NCBI GenBank assembly: GCA_963840545.1
Contig: CAWIZE010000010.1
Span: 186,001-250,000 of the forward strand
Origin: JAKAWQ01 sp963840545
GTDB taxonomy: Bacteria; Pseudomonadota; Alphaproteobacteria; Acetobacterales; Acetobacteraceae
Direction: 5' to 3'
DNA: 64,000 nucleotides
Part shown: piece after piece, positions 1 through 8,040 of the stretch
Layout of the letters: each line of letters begins with the position of its first letter
How positions within the stretch are numbered: the stretch's first letter is position 1
The notes under the pieces: model-generated
Told to the model about the DNA's origin: nothing
Seen by the model: the letters and a program-made list of their open reading frames with translations, nothing else
The model's database searches: none
Made by a program: the position numbers and the translations under genes

Positions 1-330
1 CTGCAGGACCTCCCGCTTGATGCGCCCGCAGGCGATGCGGATGGCGTCGCCCTCCAGCGACTGCCGCACGGCGAGAATTTCCATGACCTCGGTCACGGTC
101 ACTTCCGCGACCCGCAGGAAACGGTCCTGCCGCCGCAGCAGGCCTTCGCCTTCCAATCGCTGCAAGGCCTCACGGATCGGCGTGCGCGAGAAGCCGAGCT
201 CCTCCGCGAGCCGGCGCTCCTGGATGACCGAGCCGCCCGGCAGCGCGCCGGAAAGCAGCTTGCCGCGCAGCTTCCCGTAGGCGGCGAGGCCGACGCTTGT
301 CCTGGGCGGCTCGGACGGGTGAGTGGACAT
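1..330 (-). CDS. GntR-family (FadR/FCD type) transcriptional regulator, C-terminus cut off by the window edge
   Basis: Read leftwards from the ATG at 330, the first ~70 residues form a winged helix-turn-helix of the GntR family, with the characteristic stretches RRLAEELGFSRTPIREALQ and LEGEGLLRR. The following residues (VTEVMEILAVRQSLEGDAIR) look like the first helix of an FCD ligand-binding domain. The gene runs off the left edge, so the effector domain is not seen and the ligand cannot be guessed. The start is chosen because the ATG lies ~30 bp downstream of a strong palindrome (359-386) that looks like its own operator. Such proteins usually repress metabolic or transport genes and themselves. 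Confidence 0.88.
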   Translation of the reverse strand, partial: MSTHPSEPPRTSVGLAAYGKLRGKLLSGALPGGSVIQERRLAEELGFSRTPIREALQRLEGEGLLRRQDRFLRVAEVTVTEVMEILAVRQSLEGDAIRIACGRIKREVLQ

Positions 331-358
331 CATCGGCATGGGCATTTCATGCCACATC

Positions 359-386
359 GCATGCAAGTGGTATGCCACTTGCATGC
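359..386. promoter_or_regulatory. Probable GntR-type operator (12-bp perfect inverted repeat)
   Basis: GCATGCAAGTGG (359-370) is followed by the spacer TATG and then its exact reverse complement (375-386). The central GTGG-TATG-CCAC resembles the TGGTnnnACCA-like half-site arrangement of FadR-subfamily regulators. It lies just upstream of the leftward gntR gene (start 330) and ~120 bp upstream of the rightward HD-hydrolase gene (508), so it could control either. Binding is inferred. Confidence 0.6.
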
Positions 387-507
387 CATCTGGAGGCCGG
401 TTCGGGGGGCGCGCCGCCGTGCCCGTTCGCAGCGCCGGCGCGGGTCGCCGCCGCAACGTCACGACGACGGAAGCATGTACCTTGAGGCAGAGGCGGGGAG
501 GGGGCCG

Positions 508-1149
508 ATGACACCGACGAGGGCCTGGGTGCTGTTGAAGTCCGGCCGGCGGATCAATCTCCTCGATCCGTCTCCTGACGATTGGGACGATTCCGATCTC
601 GCGATCGGCCTGGCGCGGACCTATCGGTGGGGCGGGCACTCCGCGTGGGATCTGCCGCTCTCGGTCGCGCAGCACAGCCTGACCGTGCGGGCGCTGCGCC
701 GTGCCGCACCAGGACCCGCGCTGAGAGCGCCCGAAGAGCTCCGCGAGCTGCTCCACGACGCCGACGAAGGGTTCCTCTCGTTCGACTGCATCACCCCGGT
801 GAAGCCGCATCTCGGCGCCGGCTATACGGCCGTCGTCGGCCGCCTGCAGGCCGCCGTCGCCAGCCGCTATCACCTCCCGGCGTGGCGGGCCGATGAGCAC
901 GCGCGCCACAAGCACGCCGATCGCCTCGCCGCGGCGAGCGAGGCGCGCCACGTCGTCGGCTGGAGCACCCATGACATCCGCCACAGCCTGGAGATGGACA
1001 TCGATCCTCTCGAGGCCGATCCGCTGCCGATCCAGCCGGGATTGCGGCCATGGGAGCCCTGGCCGCCCAATCTCGCCGCCAGCCTCTTCCTGGCCGAGCT
1101 GCATCGCCTCTGCGCGGCCATGCCGCCCCGCGGCACGACGATGACGTAG
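508..1149 (+). CDS. HD-superfamily phosphohydrolase
   Basis: 213-residue protein. A conserved N-terminal block (TRAWVLLKSGRRINLLDPSP) precedes the metal-ligand histidine in SVAQHS, the HD pair in ELLHDADEG and a further H/D set downstream. This matches the compact HD hydrolases (YfbR-like, metal-dependent nucleotide or phosphoester hydrolases) found in alphaproteobacterial chromosomes and plasmids. The ATG at 508 is preferred over the ATG at 475 because it follows a purine-rich ribosome site (GGGGAGGGGG) and starts at the family's normal N-terminus. The substrate cannot be told from sequence. The gene lies just outside the proposed left prophage boundary at 1174. Confidence 0.8.
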   Translation: MTPTRAWVLLKSGRRINLLDPSPDDWDDSDLAIGLARTYRWGGHSAWDLPLSVAQHSLTVRALRRAAPGPALRAPEELRELLHDADEGFLSFDCITPVKPHLGAGYTAVVGRLQAAVASRYHLPAWRADEHARHKHADRLAAASEARHVVGWSTHDIRHSLEMDIDPLEADPLPIQPGLRPWEPWPPNLAASLFLAELHRLCAAMPPRGTTMT

Positions 1150-1173
1150 CTCGTCTCGCGGACCGTTGCGGGA

Positions 1174-1185
1174 TCGGATGGGGTG
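1174..1185. repeat. Candidate left attachment site (attL) of the prophage
   Basis: The 12-mer TCGGATGGGGTG is repeated exactly, in the same orientation, at 15011-15022, where it is the 3' end of the tRNA-Ser gene read on the plus strand. It falls between the last non-phage gene (HD hydrolase) and the first phage-like genes, as expected for the distal att site of an island inserted at a tRNA 3' end. Twelve bases is short for an att core, so chance cannot be excluded. Confidence 0.45.
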
Positions 1186-1313
1186 TCCGCCGATGGCGCC
1201 AAAGAGGCTTGCAGTATCAATCTGTTAGCGGAACGCGCTCACAGTTCCCACAAACCAGCCATCAATAGCAATTGGGATGCAGCCGCACGGGGGCGCCCGT
1301 CCGCTCGTCTGCT

Positions 1314-1526
1314 TTCAACCGGCGCAAGTTGCGCCGGTTGAAGCTTCTCCTCTGGTCGGCCTTCTCCGGCACGGGCACGGGCTGAGAGTTTCGGCGCAAG
1401 TTGCGCCGAAACTGCCGCAGTCTTCTCCTCCGTCCGGTCGATCCCAAGCTCACGCACGGCGGCGTTGATGCCTTGGCTTTGTCGGCCGCCAGTGTGGGGC
1501 GTGGCCGAAGGCGCAACTTGCGCCTT
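1314..1526. repeat. Three palindromes sharing the core GGCGCAAnTTGCGCC
   Basis: Near-perfect palindromes are centred at 1328 (arms 1314-1327 and 1329-1342), 1400 (arms 1387-1399 and 1401-1413) and 1517 (arms 1508-1516 and 1518-1526). The 15-bp core is conserved in all three, while the flanking arms differ yet remain self-complementary (AACC/GGTT, TTTC/GAAA, AA/TT). The stretch 1186-1580 holds no convincing gene. The weak minus-strand frames across it repeat a Q-L-A-P motif only because they read through the palindromes. Possible roles are protein-binding sites (partition or replication) or RNA hairpins. Confidence 0.6.
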
Positions 1527-1580
1527 GGCTTGTTCCTTCTCCTCCGTCAGCCTTACCCACTCGGCGATATGCTCGGCGCG

Positions 1581-1805
1581 CTACCCCGGCGGGCCAGGCG
1601 CCCGCGGAGCGCCGCCCATCAGCGCAACCAGGACTCCGCCGAGGTCCGATGCGAGCTGCCGCAGAAGAAATGCTTCGCAGAGACGCCCCGCGAGAGGGTT
1701 TGATTTCGTCAGGAGCTCTATCTCGGCAATGATTTCCGCCGCGCGTGTCCGGGCCAGGGCGCCGGCGCTGGTCACGTCGGGCGCGCTCACGGCCGTGCGT
1801 CCCAT
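1581..1805 (-). CDS. Small hypothetical protein (prophage region)
   Basis: 74 residues, not recognised. The central part (ALARTRAAEIIAEIELLTKSN) is helical and amphipathic, and the C-terminus is Gly/Pro-rich. Its ATG at 1805 lies inside the end of the upstream gene (1787-2029), an 19-bp overlap in another frame that suggests translational coupling. The pair sits at the far end of the phage island. Third-position GC is lower than in the neighbouring shadow frames, which favours this frame as coding. Confidence 0.5.
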   Translation of the reverse strand: MGRTAVSAPDVTSAGALARTRAAEIIAEIELLTKSNPLAGRLCEAFLLRQLASDLGGVLVALMGGAPRAPGPPG

Positions 1806-2029
1806 AAGACCACGGCCCCCGGCGGGACCGGGATCGTCAGGCCGTCGTCGCGGAGGCGCCGCACGTCGTCGGCGACGCGGGATATCTCGACGGCGAGCAT
1901 GGCGCCGTAGAGCCGACCGAGCCCCGTGCCGGGCTGCTGGCGTAGGCGATCGGCGATGTCGGAGGAGAGGAAGTCGAGCCGGCTTGCCAGCCGCATGCTG
2001 GGCGCGTTAGGCCCCTGAGTAGCCTTCAT
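1787..2029 (-). CDS. Small hypothetical protein (prophage region)
   Basis: 80 residues from the ATG at 2029, preceded by a GGTGGGAT ribosome site. It is predicted to be mainly helical (RLDFLSSDIADRLRQQPG, LAVEISRVADDVRRLRDDG) with a short hydrophobic tail. No family is recognised. It overlaps the following small gene at 1805. A longer frame extends back to 2206, but it runs through the probable operator at 2116-2144 and through a rightward gene, so the shorter start is used. Confidence 0.5.
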   Translation of the reverse strand: MKATQGPNAPSMRLASRLDFLSSDIADRLRQQPGTGLGRLYGAMLAVEISRVADDVRRLRDDGLTIPVPPGAVVLWDARP

Positions 2030-2115
2030 GGTGCTAATCCCACCGTGAGGGTTAGGTCGGGCGGCGGTGTTTGCAGCACCCCGTCCGGCCGCCTGCCGAT
2101 GGCAGGCAATGGAAC

Positions 2116-2144
2116 TGTAGACAGAAAATTGATTTCCGTCTACA
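2116..2144. promoter_or_regulatory. Probable operator of the ribbon-helix-helix gene
   Basis: TGTAGACAGAAA (2116-2127) and TTTCCGTCTACA (2133-2144) are inverted repeats matching at 11 of 12 positions around a 5-bp AT-rich spacer. The site ends 7 bp before the ATG at 2152, so a bound protein would cover the ribosome-binding region or the transcription start. This is typical of autoregulated small DNA-binding proteins, and a direct link to the product at 2152 is inferred. Confidence 0.55.
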
Positions 2145-2151
2145 AGAAAGA

Positions 2152-2454
2152 ATGGCAGCGAAGCTACCCAAACGCCCCCGCGGGCGACCGCCGATCGGTC
2201 GATCAACAGTCGTTAGCTTCCGGCTCCGGCCCGAGGAGATCAGGCGCCTGATCGAGATCGGCGACGAGATCGGCATCGGCCGTCCCGCCGAGCTCGCCCG
2301 AATGATCGTCACCGATTTCCTGCGGGGCGACCTTGTGCGAGCCACGCCGGAAACAACCGCGCCGCCGGCGCAAAATACCGATCTCGATCGAACGGTGAAG
2401 CTGGCCCGCGAGATGTTCGGGATCAGGGGCGCCCTGGCCGACGAGAAGCGTTAG
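2152..2454 (+). CDS. Small DNA-binding protein, ribbon-helix-helix-like, with AT-hook-like N-terminus
   Basis: 100 residues from the ATG at 2152. The N-terminus KLPKRPRGRPP is a basic AT-hook-like segment (core R-G-R-P). It is followed by TVVSFRLRPEEIRRLIEIGDEIG, which has the beta strand plus helix pattern of Arc/MetJ/CopG-type DNA-binding proteins, and by a second helix (RPAELARMIVTDFLRG). It is the only rightward gene of the phage island's left part and starts just after a strong inverted repeat, so it is probably autoregulated. A role as phage repressor or regulator is inferred. The longer frame from 2071 is rejected because it crosses the operator. Confidence 0.6.
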   Translation: MAAKLPKRPRGRPPIGRSTVVSFRLRPEEIRRLIEIGDEIGIGRPAELARMIVTDFLRGDLVRATPETTAPPAQNTDLDRTVKLAREMFGIRGALADEKR

Positions 2455-2460
2455 GCCCGC

Positions 2461-2712
2461 TCACCCCGTCCTATCAGCCACAACCTGGCCCGCCTGCTCG
2501 GCGGCGGTGCGCTCAAGCCGGCGCAGGAACCGGCGGGCCTTCACCCTCATTGAGGCACACACGAGGCGCGATTCTGCGATATCTTCCAGGATCCGAAGCG
2601 CCAGCTCGACGGCGGGCGCGTCCTCGGCTTCGGGCTCCGGCTCGGGCTCCGGCTCGGGCTCGGGGAGAATCCGAGAGGCTTCGGCGAAGGCGCTCGGCGC
2701 GGCCGCGCTCAT
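2461..2712 (-). CDS. Small hypothetical phage protein with a Glu-Pro repeat
   Basis: 83 residues from the ATG at 2712, which overlaps the stop of the upstream baseplate-like gene in an ATGA arrangement. Residues ~18-29 are an (EP)n run encoded by a CTCGGG/CTCCGG microsatellite. The rest is predicted helical (AVELALRILEDIAESRLVC) with a basic segment (RVKARRFLRRLER). The family is not recognised, and the tight coupling suggests it belongs to the same structural operon. Confidence 0.5.
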   Translation of the reverse strand: MSAAAPSAFAEASRILPEPEPEPEPEPEAEDAPAVELALRILEDIAESRLVCASMRVKARRFLRRLERTAAEQAGQVVADRTG

Positions 2713-3644
2713 TGCGGCACCACAACAAGGCCAGTCCAACAATAAATGTCCGAAAACCACTTCCCGTTCGGCACCCACGATTCGAGCTCGTGGTCGAGAC
2801 TTACGACAGTGTAAATTCCGTTCGACGGGAGCTTGAGAATTTTCGATACGCCGGCAGACTGCGCAAGCGCATTCGTCAAAAGCTCGCTCTCGACCTGAAT
2901 CTGACCGCCAAACACAATCGATGAATTATACAGCGTTTTTAGCAGCACCCCATACGGAGTGAAGCTCGGAAACGCCACGAGGCCGGTCGCGGCAGAGACG
3001 ATCGGCACGACCGCGCCGGCGGGGGTCCGCGATCCGCTCTTCGGCCAGATTGCAAGCGTTCCGTTCTGGATTACCCACGCGATTCCGGCTGCGTCACACA
3101 ATTCTTTGATGTTATCGCCCACCGATCCCCAGAGATACGGGTTGCGGATGGTGACGTTGACGCCATTGTTCTCGAAGTTGAGCGGCGGATTTGCCGAGGA
3201 GCACAGCGATTGCAGCAAGACCGCGACATTCACCGCCGCGTTGATGCCGCCCGGCGCCGCGGATTGAACATTGACGCCAGCGACGCTGTTGGCCGTGCAC
3301 CGGAAGACCGCGTCGGGCATCCCGGTAAGGTCGGTGAAGCCCTGCATCACGGTCCCGATGAAGACCGTCGAGTAATTCGCGCCCCCGTCGCTGCTCGCCT
3401 CGACTGTTACGTGATTCTGGTAAATGGCAACTGCCTGCGGCTGCACCGTGGAACAATCATTCATCTGCGAGAGCGTCATGCCGTACACCGCAAGAGTGAG
3501 CTGGCAGCCGGAGAACATGCCGGCGTTCTTGACCGTGACTTGCGTCTTGAGGCCACTTACGGACAGCGTGTTGTTGCCACTCGCGGCGAACGTGCCGTTG
3601 CTGAGCGTGAACGTGACGCGGAGGATTTTCTGCGCGAAGGCCAT
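2709..3644 (-). CDS. Phage baseplate-hub-like structural protein
   Basis: 311 residues, beta-rich, beginning with AQKILRVTFTLSNGTFA, the N-terminal pattern I associate with baseplate hub proteins of some small tailed phages of Proteobacteria. Further typical traits are repeated beta-strand segments, many Asn/Thr/Val residues and few charged residues. In a virion it would sit at the tail tip. Here it is the only tail-type gene left, since no tape measure, tail tube or fibre is found nearby. It ends in a 4-bp overlap with the next small gene. Family placement is from memory of the N-terminal motif only. Confidence 0.55.
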   Translation of the reverse strand: MAFAQKILRVTFTLSNGTFAASGNNTLSVSGLKTQVTVKNAGMFSGCQLTLAVYGMTLSQMNDCSTVQPQAVAIYQNHVTVEASSDGGANYSTVFIGTVMQGFTDLTGMPDAVFRCTANSVAGVNVQSAAPGGINAAVNVAVLLQSLCSSANPPLNFENNGVNVTIRNPYLWGSVGDNIKELCDAAGIAWVIQNGTLAIWPKSGSRTPAGAVVPIVSAATGLVAFPSFTPYGVLLKTLYNSSIVFGGQIQVESELLTNALAQSAGVSKILKLPSNGIYTVVSLDHELESWVPNGKWFSDIYCWTGLVVVPQ

Positions 3645-3802
3645 GCTCGTAATCTCGCTTTACTGGCGATAACTCATTTTCTCAACGTCAATTCGCGCGC
3701 GCCCGCTCGACCGGGGGAGGGTCCGGGAGCGGGCGCGCGGCCGCGGGCCAGGTGCGGGCCGGCCGGCGGATGGGCAAGAGAGGATGGTGCGCGAAAGCCA
3801 CG

Positions 3803-4102
3803 TCAGCCTCGGCGAAGTTTGAAACCGGGCGGAATTAGGGTGCAGATGATGTCAGCGCCCCGATCGTAAACAACCCGAAATGCTTTGCCGCGCAGTAACA
3901 CAATCCAGTGCTCGCGGGCTGCACTGAGGTCTACCGCAATTGCGCCCTGCTTGCTGCGAATCATTTCGCGAAGATGCTGAACATCTTCAACGCTGAGCCG
4001 CACGCCGTAGTATTCGGCCGCGCGGTCGATAGTGGGACGCGCCCGGGCAGCCTCCTGCGTGCGCGCGAGCCGCTCACGGTGAGAAACACCGCTGCGCGGC
4101 AA
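3803..4102 (-). CDS. Hypothetical phage protein, 99 residues, TTG start
   Basis: The frame opens directly after the stop codon of the upstream gene (4103-4105) with TTG at 4102, and no in-frame ATG or plausible GTG follows, so a rare start or coupling from the previous gene must be assumed. The C-terminal half is hydrophobic and beta-like (HWIVLLRGKAFRVVYDRGAD). No family is recognised. The gap downstream to 3645 contains only GC-rich low-complexity DNA and no gene. Confidence 0.5.
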   Translation of the reverse strand: MPRSGVSHRERLARTQEAARARPTIDRAAEYYGVRLSVEDVQHLREMIRSKQGAIAVDLSAAREHWIVLLRGKAFRVVYDRGADIICTLIPPGFKLRRG

Positions 4103-4765
4103 TTAGATCTCGCTCGGCGGCAGCGGCGCATCGGCATCGCGCGCCAGCGCCGCAACGGCGCCCTTCCACATGTCGGCGCCCGCGCGCGACACGTCGCGGA
4201 ACGTCGGAACCGCATCGTAATGAAAATCCGGCGGCGCGTGCAAGCTGATCTCGCCGAACATGAGAGACATCTCGGCGACATCGTGCCGCAGAGCTTGGAA
4301 GCGAGCGATCAGCACGGGAAACGCCTCGGCCCGCAGGACGGCTCCAATGCAGCGATCCCGGTTCAGTTCCGCCATGTGTGCGCGCTGGCGCGCCTCCGCG
4401 ACCTGCCCATCGAGCAGTCGCACCGCCTCGGCCGCGGTGCGCTCATCCGCTTCGGCCCGAGTGAGGGCAGCCGTGGCAGCGACCATCGGATCCTCGCCGC
4501 CGGCGCCGTCGCCGCCCGAGAGCAATCGATCCACCAGCCGTCCGGGGGCTTCGTTGCGAGCCTCGTCGATCGCGGCCTGTGCTTCTCCGGCGGCGCGCTC
4601 GGCCGAATAGCGCAGTGCGGCCGCCTTGTCGCGCGCCAGCTCGACGCGGGCGAGTGCTTCGGCCGCGTCCGCGTGGCGGCCGATGGCTTGCGCCAGCGCC
4701 GCGCGTTCGGCACCGCGGGCAGGCAGCGCGGCAGCCGGGCGGATCGGCTCGACCTTGCCGGCCAT
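4103..4765 (-). CDS. Hypothetical phage protein, mostly coiled coil
   Basis: 220 residues from the ATG at 4765. Residues ~30-150 are strongly helical and Ala/Glu/Arg-rich with heptad-like spacing (RAEADERTAAEAVRLLDGQ), consistent with a coiled coil. The C-terminal 50 residues are more mixed. Its start directly follows the stop of the preceding gene (TGA at 4767-4769). Position downstream of the terminase genes might suggest a scaffold or head-assembly role, but nothing in the sequence proves this. Confidence 0.55.
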   Translation of the reverse strand: MAGKVEPIRPAAALPARGAERAALAQAIGRHADAAEALARVELARDKAAALRYSAERAAGEAQAAIDEARNEAPGRLVDRLLSGGDGAGGEDPMVAATAALTRAEADERTAAEAVRLLDGQVAEARQRAHMAELNRDRCIGAVLRAEAFPVLIARFQALRHDVAEMSLMFGEISLHAPPDFHYDAVPTFRDVSRAGADMWKGAVAALARDADAPLPPSEI

Positions 4766-4766
4766 A

Positions 4767-5459
4767 TCAGCGACCCCACGAGAGGTCATTGGGATAGCCG
4801 CTGGCGCGTGTGGCCGAGCCGTACATCCGCTCGAACGAAATCTCCGCGCCAGCATCCATCGCCACCGGCGGGGCGCCCCCGGCCCGAGCCAGGACGCGCG
4901 CGCGGTAGACCGCTTCCGCGGCCGTCCCATCGAGGCCGAGCACGTCCACACCCTCGGCCCTCAACGCCCTCTTGTAGACATCGCCGGCACTGGTCGCCGT
5001 GTCCATGGCGAGATGGCCGTGGCCGCCCTTCCGCACCCGCGCGATCGCCTGGTCCCGCGCGTGCAGCCGCCGCACTGTGTCGCCGTGCAGTTCTTCGTTT
5101 GTGTAAGGCGCGGCCGCGGACGGCGTGGCGTCCCGCTCTTCGTCCCGCCCGCGCAGCCGATCCATCGCACGTCGCGCGCGATCAGCGCCAAGCTTGCGCC
5201 GCATCCGGTCGGCGACTTCGGCGCCGTCCTCGTCCGACAGGCCGTCGAGCAGCGCAATGATCGTGTCGATCCGATCCGAGCGTCCCTCCTCGGTGTCACG
5301 CGCGCCCCGGCCCCGCAGGCCGCCGAGGCTGTCATAGGCCGGCGGCTCGCCATGCCCCGATCGGGGAAGCATCGCCGACCACGGGTTCGGCCGCGTCGGT
5401 TGCGCGATGGCGAACCTCGCGTGCGCCTCGGCGATGAAACGATCGGTTCGGGTTTGCAT
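4767..5459 (-). CDS. Hypothetical phage protein
   Basis: 230 residues from the ATG at 5459, preceded by AAGGAAAG as a ribosome site. The protein is charged (many Arg, Asp, Glu), with an N-terminal stretch QTRTDRFIAEAHARFA and a C-terminal region rich in short helices. No known motif is recognised. It lies between a small gene (5504-5869) and the coiled-coil protein, in the same leftward operon as the terminase. Confidence 0.55.
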   Translation of the reverse strand: MQTRTDRFIAEAHARFAIAQPTRPNPWSAMLPRSGHGEPPAYDSLGGLRGRGARDTEEGRSDRIDTIIALLDGLSDEDGAEVADRMRRKLGADRARRAMDRLRGRDEERDATPSAAAPYTNEELHGDTVRRLHARDQAIARVRKGGHGHLAMDTATSAGDVYKRALRAEGVDVLGLDGTAAEAVYRARVLARAGGAPPVAMDAGAEISFERMYGSATRASGYPNDLSWGR

Positions 5460-5503
5460 AGTCTTTCCTTTCGCTTAGTCACGCCGCCGCCGGCGGCACG
5501 GTA

Positions 5504-5869
5504 TCATCGGCCAAATCGCAAGTGCGAGATGGTATCAGCATTGCCGGGCGGTTCGTGAACACTTTCGATCTCGCCCAAGTCTCGCCGCCGCGCGCGGTCG
5601 AGCTCGCGAAGCCTTTCCAGCTTGTCGCTCGCCTGCCGCTCCAATCCGCTCCCGGGCAAACCGCCCGCGAGGTGCGCCCTGCGCGGATCGTCCAATCTGA
5701 AACCGTCGCTGCCGTATTCACTCGGCGCAGCATCATCCGCGCCAGAAGCGGGCGGCACCGGCGGATGCCCGAGCGGCAGTTGAGCGCGCCGCGGGTCGTT
5801 TCGATCGAAGCCGTCGCCATTCGCTGGCGGTCGCTTCCATCTTTCCCGCATCTCATCGGTGATTTTCAC
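5504..5869 (-). CDS. Hypothetical phage protein with an internal duplicated motif
   Basis: 121 residues from the GTG at 5869, which overlaps the terL stop as GTGA. Two similar segments are visible, DRNDPRRAQLPLGHPPVP (about residues 21-38) and RLDDPRRAHLAGGLPG (about 60-75), so a DPRRAxLxxGxP unit occurs twice. The remainder is charged and helical. No family is recognised. The competing frame at 5479-5856 is Arg/Ser-rich with no structure and is taken as a shadow. Confidence 0.5.
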   Translation of the reverse strand: MKITDEMRERWKRPPANGDGFDRNDPRRAQLPLGHPPVPPASGADDAAPSEYGSDGFRLDDPRRAHLAGGLPGSGLERQASDKLERLRELDRARRRDLGEIESVHEPPGNADTISHLRFGR

Positions 5870-7369
5870 CACGCGATCGGTGGCCCGTAATACGGCGCAG
5901 GGCCCATGCCCGCTGCAGCGCGCCGCGAAGCGTCCAAGCCCCGCAACCAATTCAACCTGGCCTCGTTCGGCACATACGGTTTCGACACCTTCGCCGCTGC
6001 GAGCACGGCCGCGGCGCAGACGCTGTTCGCGAGATCGTCGTGGCCGCCAGGCGCATGATCGATCGAGTTTTTACCGGCCCTGCTCGTGCGGCGCTCCAGA
6101 ACCGCCAAGCTGCGCGGCAAGACGCGGCAACGGATAAAGCTCGATCTTGCCGCTGTTGAACACCGGCAGCGCGTCACGATAAAAGTCCGACTTCGGCCGA
6201 TCCGCGAGCTCGTAGGTGACGCCCTGCCCGCGGAACGGCTCGCGCACGAATTCCCCGCCCCAATGATCGCCGGTGACCTTGGTGATGCGATACGCTTTCA
6301 GCGTGCCGGCAAACTCAGCAACAACGATCTCCGGTGAAAACGGCGGCCGCTTCTCGCGCACAAGATCAAGGATCACCCGTCCATCCTCGCCGCGATGGAC
6401 GATCGCCATCGTCATCGAGTCCTTGCCCGAGCCGCCGGCAGGGTCGACGAAAGCGGTGTAGACAATACCCTTCATCGGCGCCAGCTCGTGGCGTCCGGTC
6501 GCGGTGCACGCTTCGATGATCTCGTGCGCCAGATAGGCTTCCAGGTCTGTGCGGAATTCGGCACCATACTCAGCCGCCGCGCTCGCCGGGTCCTTCTCGT
6601 AAGCCTTGTCAATCACCGAGCGCCGCACGCTCGGGTTCATGGTCAGCGTCGGCGCTTGCCACACCAGCGCTTCGGCATCCTCGTTGCCGTAGCCCTCGCG
6701 GTATGCCTCAAAGAGCGCGCCCCGCTTGGCGTAGGGGCTCGAGGCGCACAACAGCATCGCACCCGGCAGCGTCGCCATCGCCGGCCTGAGCGCCGCGATG
6801 ATCTCGGCGTCCGGGTTCGCGGCCGTGTCCTCGACGGGCCAGAAGGCGATCTCGTCACCGATCGCCGCAACGATCGTATAGCCTCTTACCGATCGCCAGC
6901 TCGCCGTCATGATCTCGATCGAGATGCCGTTGCTCAGGTCGAGCGCATCGTCGCGCTCGCGCTCGATCAGCGATGCCAGCGCCGGCACGTTCGCAATCAG
7001 CGCCCGGCAGTAGCGGAAGGCCACACGCGCGGCCTTCCGGTCGGTGCAAATAATCGTCACGATGCCGCGCTCGCCGGCCGTGAGATAGGCGGACCAGTCG
7101 CGGAAGATGGCGAGGAACACGGCAATGGTCGCGAGGACGAAGCTCTTGCCGCCCCTGCGCCCGATGATGAGCCACGCTTCGGTGGCGCCTCCAGCCGGCG
7201 CAGCATCGCGGCCGGTGCACTCGCGGAAGACCGCGAGTTCAGCACCACTCATCGGCAGCCCGAACAAGGCCGCGAGGAACGCTCGCCATGCCGACCAGTC
7301 GCCGCGGGCGAACCATTGGCGCCAGATGCTATCGACTGCTTGATGGATGTTGAGCTCCTGCGGGATCAT
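5866..7369 (-). pseudogene. terL: Phage terminase large subunit, interrupted by a +1 frameshift
   Basis: The frame from the ATG at 7369 encodes a terminase ATPase: Walker A-like IIGRRGGKSF, Walker B-like IVAAIGDEIAFW, and a nuclease-domain stretch FVDPAGGSGKDS. After residue ~423 it runs into an unrelated tail that stops at 6071. The expected C-terminus, LERRTSRAGKNSIDHAPGG followed by HDDLANSV, lies in the next frame down to 5866. Removing one base at 6100 (GGT-T-CTG) joins the frames into a normal ~500-residue protein. The site has no known programmed-shift signature, so it is a mutation or a sequencing error. The start overlaps terS by 4 bp and the end overlaps the next gene as GTGA. Confidence 0.85.
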
Positions 7370-7854
7370 GGCCCAGAAGCCCCCAGGAAGGCCGCACAGG
7401 CCGGCTCGGCGTCGGGGGGTGCGGGAGTGCGGCCGACCGGCGCCAGCGGCGCCCTGGCAGCGGCTGCGCTCTCCCTGGCGATGATTTCGGCCGTCAGCTC
7501 GGCGAGCGTCGGCGCCCGCGGCGCGGCCGGCTTGCCGAGGGCCTTCAGATCCCGCCGAACCCTCACCTCGGCCGCCGTGCGAGCCTGCATGGCCGGAGCT
7601 GACAACTCACCATCCCGCTCCAGCCGGGCGTCCGAAAGCCGGAGGAACCATTCGTCCGCGGCAATCCGGGCGATGACCAGGCGCTCGGGATAGGACGGCT
7701 CGCGGCCCAGATGCTCGACAAGGTGCCGAGCCCGATCCTTCACGAAGCGCAGCCGGGCTTGCCGGTTGAACACCTGCGGCTCGCGAATGCGGCGCAAGGC
7801 GCCAGAAGCTTCAGAGCGCCGTGGCGAGTCGTGCATGGCCGAAGCGTGAGACAT
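7366..7854 (-). CDS. Probable phage terminase small subunit
   Basis: 162 residues from the ATG at 7854, ending in a 4-bp overlap with terL. Position immediately upstream of terL, size, and a helical central part (RLVIARIAADEWFLRLSDAR followed by a QARTAAEVRVRRDLKALG-type segment) fit a DNA-recognition small terminase subunit of the P27 or similar class. No diagnostic motif is visible, so the call rests mainly on context. An alternative ATG lies six codons downstream. Confidence 0.6.
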   Translation of the reverse strand: MSHASAMHDSPRRSEASGALRRIREPQVFNRQARLRFVKDRARHLVEHLGREPSYPERLVIARIAADEWFLRLSDARLERDGELSAPAMQARTAAEVRVRRDLKALGKPAAPRAPTLAELTAEIIARESAAAARAPLAPVGRTPAPPDAEPACAAFLGASGP

Positions 7855-8040
7855 GCCAAATTTATGCCGCGCTCGACCGGGAGCGCGCAAGCAATTTGTG
7901 GGATAGCTTGCGGGACCATGCGCCGGCATGCGCGAACGGCGCAGATTTCCGCCACGCTCGCGGCAAGTTGGGCGGAGGGCACGTCCGCCGACGGGCTGAA
8001 ATGGTGCCGGGGAGAAAAGAACGCGCTCCCCTCCGGTTTG

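Noticed and set aside
1239..1516. Minus-strand frames encoding a recurring Q-L-A-P motif
   Set aside because: The motif arises from reading through the palindromic cores. Two overlapping frames show equal openness, so no coding signal remains.
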